From Desulfurellales bacterium (GTDB taxonomy: Bacteria; Campylobacterota_A; Desulfurellia; Desulfurellales; Hippeaceae): DNA of 35,762 nucleotides. The position numbers and the translations under genes are program-made. The notes beneath the pieces are model-generated. The model worked only from the letters and a program-made list of their open reading frames with translations, had not been told where the DNA came from and did not search any database. Positions 7,858 through 15,346 of the stretch are shown in pieces. The stretch spans positions 1 to 35,762 of the forward strand of contig JALWEJ010000054.1 in assembly GCA_027014115.1 (NCBI GenBank), written 5' to 3'. Numbering within the stretch: the stretch's first letter is position 1; the number at the start of each line of letters is the position of its first letter.

Positions 7858-8937
7858 ATGCATTTTTTAATGGGGAGATAGGCTATACTTGATAAAAAAG
7901 GAAAAACATTTGGATATGAGCTTCTCTATAGAGAGCAGACCAAAAAATGCATCGGATATGAGTGTAGACGAAAATACATCCACAAGCAGGATGATAGCAA
8001 ATGCATTTATGAATTTGGGTATAAAAATAGCAAAAACAGGCAGGGTTTTATCAACTTTACAAAGGATTTGATAGTCGAGCGTATATATGAAGCCCTCCCG
8101 AGAGAAAAGATTATTGTAGAGGTTCTTGAAGATGTAATGGCAGAGCCTGAAGTTGTAAAATCCATTGCGCATGCCAAAAAACTCGGTTATACAATTGCTT
8201 TGGACGATTTTATTTTTTAGACCACTTGAACAACTGGTTGCTCTTGCAGATATAATAAAGGTTGATTTTTTGTAATTAGACCATATTGAAATTGAACAGC
8301 AGGTGTTAAGCTATAAACTCTACGAGCTTAAGCTTCTGGCAGAAAAGGTTGAAAACAGGGAAGAATTTCAATTTGCGCTGGATTTGGGGTTTGATTATTT
8401 TCAAGGATATTTTTTTCAAAAACCAACAATCGAGGTAAAAACGGATATTGCACCCTATCAAACCACTATTATAAAGCGCTTAATATAATTAGTGATCCAA
8501 ATAGTGATATGAATGATTTTATAGAGCTTGTGCAGGGAGATCTTTATCTTCATACAAAATGCTTGCATATATAAATTCTCCACACTTTGGGCTTAAATGT
8601 CAAACGACTTCAATAGAATCCGCCGTCGCCATGCTTGGGTTTGAAAAGACCAAAGAGTGGCTTAACATTATGTATGTTTCAAAATTGGCAGAAGATAAGC
8701 TTGAGGAGCTTGTTATAATCTCTACAAGTAGAGCAAAGTTTTCATCTTTGCTGTCTGAAAATTTGGTATTGATAAGATAGTACCTACATTGTGGGCATGT
8801 TTTCTTTGATGGATTCCATACTTAATTTACCTATGCAGATTATTTTGGATGATTTTTCCTACATTAATAATTATGTTGAAGTAAATAAATTTTATATAGA
8901 ATCAATAGAGTTTGCAGATAGTATATACAGAACTTAG
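7858..8937 (+). pseudogene. Heavily decayed EAL-HDOD signalling protein gene
   Basis: Pieces in different frames assemble into a YuxH-like c-di-GMP-family protein with a degenerate N-terminal EAL domain and a C-terminal HDOD domain. Recognisable blocks in order: AILDKKGKTFGYELLYRE, NASDMSVDENTSTSRMIANA, GFINFTKDLIVERI, IIVEVLEDV, LGYTIALDDFIF, ADIIKVDFL, LLAEKVENREEFQFALDLGF, DYFQGYFFQKP, YINSPHFGLKCQTTSIESAV, MLGFEKTKEWLNIM, VGMFSLMDSILNLPMQIIL. Lesions: TAG at 7879; frame change near the A6 run 7942-7947; change back near 8030-8045; a frame change at the T6 run before 8218; TAA at 8273; further frame changes near 8470, 8550 and 8778. GAGG precedes the ATG at 7858. It ends one base short of the convergent gene at 8939. 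Confidence 0.85.
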
Positions 8938-8938
8938 A

Positions 8939-9565
8939 CTATAAAGCTGTCTTTAAAAACCCTACAGCTTTTTTTAATGAGTTTTCAAGTTCGGTGTAAT
9001 TCATTTTGTAGAATAACAGATTGACATAAACTATACTATTGTCTTTGGTAATTGCCAAATGGTTGAATTGTTTTTCATTAAACATTTTAACAAAATCTAT
9101 AAATTTGTCATATTCGTTTGAATCCTTTAGCGCTTCATATTTTTTGCCGTCAATTGTTATGTTTTCGCTTTTTAGTTTTTCCCTGTTGTAAATTTTTGGT
9201 TTTGTGAGTTTTAGAGGACTTTCTTTTATTATGTGAAATTCGCTGACTATCGGTTTTTTTGTATAAAACATTATCTGAAGACTATCTTTTCCGCTTGTGA
9301 CGAACATAAACGGCAGATAAAGAGCGCTTTGGCGCGGGATTAGCCTTAAGGTTACAGAGATTTTTTCAAAACCGTCTGCTTGGTATTCTGCAATGAAGCC
9401 CAAAACACCCCCAAGGTATGTGTAGAGTTTGTCTTTTGGTGAGAAGGCCGCTTCTAGTGTTTCCGCCATTTCTTTCATTATTTTTATATTTTTCTTGTAT
9501 CCTGCAATATAGACAAGACTTATGACAACGCTTATCCCCACAAACAGTGTTATGTATTTAGTCAT
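8939..9565 (-). CDS. Unrecognised single-TM protein of the cstA-ArsA-like operon
   Basis: The 208-residue protein has one N-terminal hydrophobic segment (residues 3-21, KYITLFVGISVVISLVYIA) followed by a mostly soluble, basic and aromatic domain, so it is probably anchored in the inner membrane. I do not recognise the family. It overlaps the ArsA-like gene by eight bases and has AAAGG eight bases before its ATG, so it is the last gene of the cstA operon. Its 3' end lies one base from the end of the decayed EAL-HDOD gene on the other strand. Co-transcription with a Get3/ArsA-type ATPase makes it a candidate partner of that ATPase; this is inference. Confidence 0.7.
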   Translation of the reverse strand: MTKYITLFVGISVVISLVYIAGYKKNIKIMKEMAETLEAAFSPKDKLYTYLGGVLGFIAEYQADGFEKISVTLRLIPRQSALYLPFMFVTSGKDSLQIMFYTKKPIVSEFHIIKESPLKLTKPKIYNREKLKSENITIDGKKYEALKDSNEYDKFIDFVKMFNEKQFNHLAITKDNSIVYVNLLFYKMNYTELENSLKKAVGFLKTAL

Positions 9566-10469
9566 CTATCAACCTTTCTGCCCACTCTTTGCATATTTCT
9601 GCTATATGTTCCGTGCTTGAGGTATCTTTTACAAACGGTGCGTAAGCTTTTTCAATACCAGAAAAACTATTTTCAATATTGACTTTGTTTTCAATCATAC
9701 CTTTTTTGTTTATGATTATCAGATTGAGCGGAATATTCATATAATCAAGTCCTTCTTTTATTCTTTTGCTTTCGTTAAGGGATAATTCATCCTCGTTCAT
9801 AACAATAGCTGTCTTGGTTTTGTTTCTATCCTGCAGTAGTTCAACCAAAAATTCAACAGTAGAAGACTGTAAACCCAACTCCTTTAGAACTTTGTCGTCT
9901 TCTTCTTTTATGGCAAGTTCTTTGTCTATGGCGTCAGGATTTATGTTTGCTACTGCTCCCCGTGCGTTTATTATCTTTTTGCGCCATAAAATAAGTTTTT
10001 CTATCCACATTCTTGATGTAAACGGCAGGGCAAATATTTTTAGTATAAGTCCTGTGGGCGGTGTATCTATTATTATATAATCTTTATCGATATTGTTTTC
10101 TATTTTATCTTTCAACGCATACATTATGGCATACTCTTCCATGCCGGGTGAATATTTCATAACATCAAGCATACTGTCTAAGTTGATAATCTGAAGATAC
10201 TTATATGTATTTTTCATACTTCTTGTTGTGTTTTTGACAAATTTTTTCAAATATTCCTCAACATCTACCTCTTCTGCAAAAAGGTTTTGATAGATATTCT
10301 TAACACCGTTAAACGGTTTTTCAGAGACTATATCGCATATATTATGTGCTGGATCTATAGATGCAAGATAGACACTTTTGCCTTTGTCTGCAAGGTGGTA
10401 GGATAGTGATACAGAAGATGTCGTTTTACCCACTCCGCCTTTGCCCAGAAAAAATATAATGTTTTTCAT
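9558..10469 (-). CDS. ArsA/Get3-like ATPase
   Basis: A 303-residue SIMIBI-class ATPase. The deviant Walker A is FFLGKGGVGKTTSSVSLSYH (residues 6-25), including the signature lysine of the ArsA/MinD group. The switch region is SIDPAHNICD (~37-46) and the DTPPTG motif follows at ~138, as in Get3/ArsA. Only two cysteines are seen (in HNICD and EICKEW) and no triad like that of arsenite-binding ArsA, so arsenite export is unlikely; no arsB, arsC or arsR is nearby. The length is that of a single-domain protein. It starts in an ATGA overlap with the upstream 88-residue gene and ends overlapping the TM-protein gene. Membrane-protein targeting or assembly of a complex is possible; the role is unknown. 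Confidence 0.8.
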   Translation of the reverse strand: MKNIIFFLGKGGVGKTTSSVSLSYHLADKGKSVYLASIDPAHNICDIVSEKPFNGVKNIYQNLFAEEVDVEEYLKKFVKNTTRSMKNTYKYLQIINLDSMLDVMKYSPGMEEYAIMYALKDKIENNIDKDYIIIDTPPTGLILKIFALPFTSRMWIEKLILWRKKIINARGAVANINPDAIDKELAIKEEDDKVLKELGLQSSTVEFLVELLQDRNKTKTAIVMNEDELSLNESKRIKEGLDYMNIPLNLIIINKKGMIENKVNIENSFSGIEKAYAPFVKDTSSTEHIAEICKEWAERLIDD

Positions 10470-10732
10470 ATATCGCTCAAATCAAAAAATTCCGCAAGCC
10501 TGTCATCAAGCCTTTCGGATTTGAATATCATAACCTTGATTTCTTGCTCTATATAGGGCAAAAGGGCCATCCCCAGATAGTTTGGTGGGGACGGCATGCC
10601 CATTAAAGAACCAAAGCAGACAAGGGCAAAGCTGTTTTCCATCTCATGAAGCTGAAGCTCTATTGCCGATGTGCTTTGGTTTTTAAAGCCTTCAACAAAA
10701 GCCTTAATATTATCTAAAAAATTCTCAAGCAT
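10466..10732 (-). CDS. Unrecognised 88-residue protein between cstA and the ArsA-like ATPase
   Basis: The start is taken as the ATG at 10732, inside the end of cstA (8-base overlap), with GAGG just upstream; a longer reading from 10771 would overlap cstA more. The protein has a charged N-terminal helix, a central hydrophobic stretch rich in G, P and M (VCFGSLMGMPSPPNYLGMAL) and a charged C-terminus ending FFDLSDI. It does not look like YbdD/YjiX, the small protein that accompanies cstA in E. coli. It is linked by ATGA to the ATPase gene. Overlaps on both sides argue that it is real. Function unknown. Confidence 0.65.
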   Translation of the reverse strand: MLENFLDNIKAFVEGFKNQSTSAIELQLHEMENSFALVCFGSLMGMPSPPNYLGMALLPYIEQEIKVMIFKSERLDDRLAEFFDLSDI

Positions 10733-12452
10733 TGTCCTCAACAAAGCTCTGATCTTTATCAGGTTTTGCAAAATCGTAGACGAGTATGAAGTTTAAAAGA
10801 AGCATAATAACCATCATTGCGCCAAGCACATATGCCTGAACAGGGCTTTTATGCATAAATATAGGAATAATCTTAATAACATACCAGATCATGGCTACTG
10901 TAACCGTTACCCACAAGAACATAGCCGGTATAAATACAGGCCAAGACGGTTTCTTTTGAACCCTCATAACCCAAGCAGATGCTGTCATTAATGCAATGGA
11001 TGCAAGCATCTGGTTTGCAGCGCCGAATGCCGGCCATATAACCTTCCATTCGCCTGTCCAGGCAAGCCCTATACCTATTGCTGCAGGTATGAATGATGCA
11101 ACCCATTTATTTGTAAACAGGTCATACATTCCCTTTGATGTTTCTTTTAGAGGCTCAAATATTTCTGCAAATGTGTATCTTGCAAGTCTGTTTGTTGTAT
11201 CCAGTGTTGTCATAGCAAAGGATGCAACCCACATAGCGGCAAGAATAACCATAAATGCTTTTGGTATTCCCAACACATTATTTACAACAGTTGCATATGA
11301 TTTGGCAAATATGCCAACAGGTCCGCCTGCTGATTTCATTGCAGGTATGTAGTGGTTTCCGAAGGCTGCAGCATTTGCCGTAAGTGTCTGAGCCTTGTCT
11401 GCACCTACTATACCCATTCCGGCTATACCTATTGAAAGTATAACGAGTGTTGATAAAAAGCCTTCTGTAAGCATTGAGCCGTAACCAATAAAGAGTCCTT
11501 CAACCTCGCTTGAGAGCTGTTTTGATGTTGTTCCGCTTGCAACAAGTGCATGGAATCCGCTCAAAGAGCCGCATGCTATAATAAGCGGTATTGCAGGCCA
11601 AAATGGTGTTGACTGTCCTGCGATAATCGGAGCTGAGAACATTGTTGTTGCAGGTATGCCCATTGGTTTAAACGCAAATATGACAGCTACACCGCCGATA
11701 GCAAGACCAAAAACCAAAAGCCATGCATTCATATAATCTCTCGGCTGTAGGAGTATGTTTACAGGTATTGCTGCTGCTATAATTATATAAGCCAAAAATA
11801 CAATCATCCATGTTTGATATGATGCGTGAAATGGATAAAATTTTGCAACTATTATCGATGTTGCAAGCAGTATTATGGCTATTATTGTAGATATACCGAA
11901 ATTTGCTTTCATTTTATACATTATGTAGCCAAGAATCAAAGCAAATGCAATCTGTAAAAAGTATGCTGTAGGTACTGCCGGCTGTTTAACGAATATGCCG
12001 CCCAAAACTGCACCGAATGCAGCGACAACAAGTATCAAAACAAAGAGTATAAACCATGCAAAGATGTAGGACGTTCTTTTTTTGATAACTTTTCCTGCAA
12101 CCCATTGAACGGAGTGTCCGTCATATCTTACAGAACTCATCAATGATAGATAATCATGTACTGCGCCGATAAACACATTACCAAACCAGACCCACAAAAT
12201 AGCTGGTAGCCAACCCCATGCTAAAGCTATTGCAGGACCTATAATGGGAGCAGCTCCTGCAATAGATGCAAAATGGTGCCCGAAGAGTACATATTTGTTT
12301 GCAGGAACATAGTCTACATTGTCAAAGAGTCTCTTTGAAGGAACCTCTTTTTCCGATGTGCCTACTATGGAGTTTTTTAAAAAACCGCCATAGGCTTTGT
12401 AGAATACTACATATATGACGAGACCTATGATAACTAAAACGGTAGAGCTCAT
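10725..12452 (-). CDS. cstA: CstA-family transporter (peptide/pyruvate uptake)
   Basis: This 575-residue inner-membrane protein is a CstA/BtsT-type carrier with about 15 hydrophobic segments. Family blocks are clear: residues 50-70 include VPANKYVLFGHHFASIAGAA and IIGPAIALAWGW, then WVWFGNVFIGAVHDY (~88), CGSLSGFHALVASGTTSKQ (~292) and GYGSMLTEG (~322). CstA was described as a carbon-starvation-induced peptide transporter, and the BtsT/YjiY branch imports pyruvate with protons; which substrate applies here is not visible. GGAGG seven bases upstream sets the ATG at 12452. It is the first gene of a four-gene overlapping operon and is divergent from the V4R-ald-miaA group. It lacks the long C-terminal extension of E. 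coli CstA. Confidence 0.9.
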   Translation of the reverse strand: MSSTVLVIIGLVIYVVFYKAYGGFLKNSIVGTSEKEVPSKRLFDNVDYVPANKYVLFGHHFASIAGAAPIIGPAIALAWGWLPAILWVWFGNVFIGAVHDYLSLMSSVRYDGHSVQWVAGKVIKKRTSYIFAWFILFVLILVVAAFGAVLGGIFVKQPAVPTAYFLQIAFALILGYIMYKMKANFGISTIIAIILLATSIIVAKFYPFHASYQTWMIVFLAYIIIAAAIPVNILLQPRDYMNAWLLVFGLAIGGVAVIFAFKPMGIPATTMFSAPIIAGQSTPFWPAIPLIIACGSLSGFHALVASGTTSKQLSSEVEGLFIGYGSMLTEGFLSTLVILSIGIAGMGIVGADKAQTLTANAAAFGNHYIPAMKSAGGPVGIFAKSYATVVNNVLGIPKAFMVILAAMWVASFAMTTLDTTNRLARYTFAEIFEPLKETSKGMYDLFTNKWVASFIPAAIGIGLAWTGEWKVIWPAFGAANQMLASIALMTASAWVMRVQKKPSWPVFIPAMFLWVTVTVAMIWYVIKIIPIFMHKSPVQAYVLGAMMVIMLLLNFILVYDFAKPDKDQSFVEDNA

Positions 12453-12480
12453 AAAACACCTCCACTTAAAAAATTAGTTT

Positions 12481-12509
12481 ATGCTATACCTACAATATTT
12501 GTTTGTCAA
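12481..12509 (-). promoter_or_regulatory. Candidate cstA promoter
   Basis: On the minus strand a perfect TTGACA (12509-12504) is followed after 17 bases by TAGCAT (12486-12481), or after 15 by TATAGC (12488-12483). It lies about 30 bases before the cstA start. The remaining AT-rich DNA up to 12627 shows no gene and no clear riboswitch fold. Confidence 0.5.
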
Positions 12510-12627
12510 TAGATAATTTTATATAGATATTAAAGATAGATTGTTAAGTTTAAATAAACATTTTTTAAAAATTTATTCTACAATTACTGTTTTATTTTAA
12601 AAAGCTTGTCCCTCCCTGTCTATTTGT

Positions 12628-12656
12628 TTGACAATGAATCTTTTTTTTGATAACCC
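12628..12656 (+). promoter_or_regulatory. Candidate promoter of the V4R-ald-miaA group
   Basis: A perfect TTGACA (12628-12633) is followed by a T-rich spacer and GATAACCC. A -10 can be read as TAACCC (17-base spacer) or ATAACC (16). The -10 is weak, so an activator may be needed. It points away from the cstA promoter in the same 237-base intergenic region. Confidence 0.4.
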
Positions 12657-12689
12657 TAGGTAAGTTTGTTTTCAATAAAAGGGGGCGTT

Positions 12690-13292
12690 ATGGTTGAAGA
12701 ATTAAAAAGAAATACTGACGAAAATAACAAGAAAAATAATGAGATTGAAAATCACGAATCAGAGAACGAGTATACAGAAGATGACATGAATGAAGAAATG
12801 GAAATGTTTTGTGAGGATGTAGACTCTAAGTGTGTTTTATCTCATATTTGTTATAAATATTCATCAATGGTTGTATCGGGACTTATTGAAGCATTGGATT
12901 ATTTTGCCGGCAACCAGGGGTCTAAGGTTTTAAGAAGAATTCTTGCAAAAAGCATACCTTTGCAAATGATGGATGCGTTGGGTATCAATGCTCAACATTT
13001 AAAGGATGTAGATGAGGAGGGTATAATAAAACTTTTGCCGGAGCTAATAAATAAAAAAGGTGGTCCCAATATAAAAATAGAAAAACTCGATAACGGTGAA
13101 TATAGGTTTATGCTCAATGAGTGCCATTTTTTGCCATATTCCAAGACGAAGGGTTTTTGCAACGTCACGGCAGGACTTATGCTTGGATTAGCACAGCTTT
13201 TGTCCAAAAAATCCATGGATATAGAAGAAATTCAGACAATTGCCCACGGCGGTGTGCAGTGTGAATTTATAGCAAGACCGAAAAATTTTTAA
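12690..13292 (+). CDS. V4R-like (hydrocarbon/ligand-binding) domain protein
   Basis: A 200-residue cytoplasmic protein. Residues 1-40 are acidic and Asn/Glu-rich, probably disordered. The rest resembles the V4R (4-vinyl reductase) sensor fold related to BchJ and heme-NO-binding domains: a helical part (SSMVVSGLIEALDYFAGNQG), then NGEYRFMLNECHFLPYSKTK, then CNVTAGLMLGLAQLLSKKSM ending in GGVQCEFIARP, the typical position of the closing strand. Six cysteines occur (MFCED, SKC, HIC, NEC, GFC, VQC), which may bind metal or sense redox. Start: AAGGGGG five bases before the ATG at 12690; the longer in-frame reading is not needed. It precedes alanine dehydrogenase by 21 bases, so it may regulate or sense for that operon. 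The family call is moderately sure. Confidence 0.6.
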   Translation: MVEELKRNTDENNKKNNEIENHESENEYTEDDMNEEMEMFCEDVDSKCVLSHICYKYSSMVVSGLIEALDYFAGNQGSKVLRRILAKSIPLQMMDALGINAQHLKDVDEEGIIKLLPELINKKGGPNIKIEKLDNGEYRFMLNECHFLPYSKTKGFCNVTAGLMLGLAQLLSKKSMDIEEIQTIAHGGVQCEFIARPKNF

Positions 13293-13313
13293 TTACAAAA
13301 AAGGGAGTTGATT

Positions 13314-14426
13314 ATGATTATTGGTGTACCAAAAGAAATTAAACCAAATGAAAACAGAGTTGGTTTAATACCTGCATCTGTTCATGAATTTATAAAAAAT
13401 GGTCATGAGGTTGTTGTTGAAAATAATGCGGGCGTTGGAAGTGGAATAGAGAATAAAGAATATGAAAAAGAGGGAGCGAAAATAATCGAAACAGCAAAGG
13501 ATGTTTTTGATAATGCGGATATGATAGTAAAGGTTAAGGAGCCACAAGCCCAAGAGATAGAGATGTTGAAAAATGGCCAAATACTTTACACCTATCTACA
13601 TCTTGCACCTGACGAAAAACAGACAAAAGGACTTATTAAACAAGGTGTTGTAGCAATTGCTTATGAGACTATAGAGGTTGATGGCAAGCTCCCACTACTT
13701 GAGCCCATGAGTGAGGTTGCAGGAAAGATGTCCTCCATTATGGCAGCCTACCATCTTGCCAAGCCCTACGGTGGAAAGGGTGTTCTATCCGGTGGTGTAA
13801 CAGGTGTGCATAGTGCAAAATTTGTTATTTTGGGTGGTGGAACAGCAGGGTTAAATGCTGCCAAAGTTGCAAGCGGCATGGGTGCAAGCGTTTTTATTTT
13901 TGATATAAATATTGAAAGGTTGAGATATCTTGAGGATGTTTTACCGAAAAACTGCCAAATGATTATGTCAAACAGGGTTAATGTAGAGCAAGAAATACAG
14001 GATGCCGATGCCGTTATTGGAACTGTGCTTATACCCGGAGCAAGAGCTCCGCATCTAATCACAAAAGATATGCTCAAATTAATGAAAAAAGGTACTGTAT
14101 TGGTTGATGTATCCATTGATCAGGGCGGATGTTTTGAAACATCGTATCCGACAACCCATAAAGATCCGGTCTTTGAGGTTGACGGTATTTTACACTACTG
14201 CGTTGCAAATATGCCGGGAGCCTATGCCAGAACTTCAACATATGCTTTGAATAATGCAACACTGCCTTTTGGTCTTAAGATAGCAAATCTTGGCTGGAGG
14301 GAAGCTGCAAAGCAGTATGAGTGTATAGCAAAAGGTGTTAATGTTTTTGACGGCAAAATAACATGCAAACCTGTTGCTGAAGCTCACGGTATTGAATATA
14401 CGCCGATAGAAGAGTTCTTGAAATAG
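13314..14426 (+). CDS. ald: Alanine dehydrogenase
   Basis: A 370-residue NAD-dependent enzyme that interconverts L-alanine with pyruvate, ammonia and NADH; it normally forms cytoplasmic hexamers. The start IIGVPKEIKPNENRVGLIP is diagnostic. Catalytic Lys75 (IVKVKEP) and His96 (TYLHLAPDE) are both present at the positions known from characterised enzymes. The nucleotide-binding glycine motif is VILGGGTAGLNAAKVASGMG (~residues 170-189). Near the end MPGAYARTSTYALNNATLP is typical. I start at the ATG at 13314 because GGGAG lies six bases before it; the TTG at 13308 is not needed. Full length. It sits in an operon with the V4R-like gene and miaA. Confidence 0.95.
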   Translation: MIIGVPKEIKPNENRVGLIPASVHEFIKNGHEVVVENNAGVGSGIENKEYEKEGAKIIETAKDVFDNADMIVKVKEPQAQEIEMLKNGQILYTYLHLAPDEKQTKGLIKQGVVAIAYETIEVDGKLPLLEPMSEVAGKMSSIMAAYHLAKPYGGKGVLSGGVTGVHSAKFVILGGGTAGLNAAKVASGMGASVFIFDINIERLRYLEDVLPKNCQMIMSNRVNVEQEIQDADAVIGTVLIPGARAPHLITKDMLKLMKKGTVLVDVSIDQGGCFETSYPTTHKDPVFEVDGILHYCVANMPGAYARTSTYALNNATLPFGLKIANLGWREAAKQYECIAKGVNVFDGKITCKPVAEAHGIEYTPIEEFLK

Positions 14427-14428
14427 CG

Positions 14429-15346
14429 TTGAAGCCCATAATTATTTTGGGACCTACAGCCATAGGAAAAACCGACCTATCAATAAAACTTGCTCAAAAA
14501 ATCAGCGCTGAAATTATATCCTCAGATACCGTTCAGATACACAGATATATGGATATTGGCAGTGCGAAGCCATCCAAAAAAGAGCGTGCTTTAATAAAGC
14601 ATCACCTTATTGATATTAAAAATCCGGATGAAATATTTTCAAGTGGGGAATTTGTAAGAACTGCAAATTCCCTGATTGAGAAGTTAAGTCAAAAAGGGAA
14701 AAATGTCATTATTGTTGGTGGCGGAGGATTCTACATAGATTCACTCGTGTTTGGCATAGATGAGATAGACAGCGTGGATAAAAAGATTAAAGGTTTTTTT
14801 GATGATATATGTGATGAATTTTCACCAGCATATCTCTATGAATTTTTAAAGATTGTAGATTTCAGGTGGGCATCTGCGATAAAGCCTCAGGACTGCCAAA
14901 GAATAAAGCGGGGTTTAAGTGTTTTTGTAGATAAAGGTGTATCTATAAGCAGTTTTTTTTCAAAAACAAAAAAAGCTGATGATAGATTTTTGATTTTTGT
15001 TTTGTATGCAAATAGGGATTTTTTGAATAAAAGGATAGAAAAAAGGGTTAATTTAATGATTGAATCAGGACTTATAGATGAGGTCAAAAGACTTGTGTTA
15101 ATGGGCTATGCAGAAACAAATGCCCTAAAATCTATAGGGTATAAAGAAACAATTCAATATTTGGAAGGAAAGATAAACTTAGAGGAGCTTTCTAAGCTTA
15201 TCAAAAAAAATACAAAACTCTACGCTAAAAGACAGCTTACATTCCTAAGAAGCAGGTTTTCAGATGCTGTCTGGATTGATGTTGAGAAAGAAGATGGGCT
15301 GCAGATTATGCTTGATGCTTGTAAGCCATATCATGCAGCCTCTTAA
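14429..15346 (+). CDS. miaA: tRNA dimethylallyltransferase MiaA
   Basis: A 305-residue cytoplasmic enzyme that transfers a dimethylallyl group from DMAPP to N6 of A37 in tRNAs reading UNN codons. Walker A is GPTAIGKT (residues 8-15). SSDTVQIHRYMDIGSAKP (~33-50) is the catalytic Asp and substrate loop, followed by HHLIDI and GGGGFYIDSLVFG (~97-109). SIGYKETIQYLEGK and YAKRQLTFLRSRF close the protein in the expected order. It starts with TTG two bases after the ald stop and has only a weak RBS, so it probably relies on coupling. The last 41 bases overlap the 3' end of htpX on the other strand. Confidence 0.93.
   Translation: MKPIIILGPTAIGKTDLSIKLAQKISAEIISSDTVQIHRYMDIGSAKPSKKERALIKHHLIDIKNPDEIFSSGEFVRTANSLIEKLSQKGKNVIIVGGGGFYIDSLVFGIDEIDSVDKKIKGFFDDICDEFSPAYLYEFLKIVDFRWASAIKPQDCQRIKRGLSVFVDKGVSISSFFSKTKKADDRFLIFVLYANRDFLNKRIEKRVNLMIESGLIDEVKRLVLMGYAETNALKSIGYKETIQYLEGKINLEELSKLIKKNTKLYAKRQLTFLRSRFSDAVWIDVEKEDGLQIMLDACKPYHAAS

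Noticed and set aside
9558-10469. Arsenite efflux ATPase ArsA as a specific function
   Set aside because: Single-domain length, no metalloid-binding cysteine triad and no arsB, arsR or arsC nearby; only the superfamily assignment is kept.
12510-12627. AT-rich stretch considered as a replication origin or a riboswitch
   Set aside because: I found no cluster of DnaA boxes, no iterons and no conserved aptamer-like folding; it is adequately explained as a divergent promoter region.
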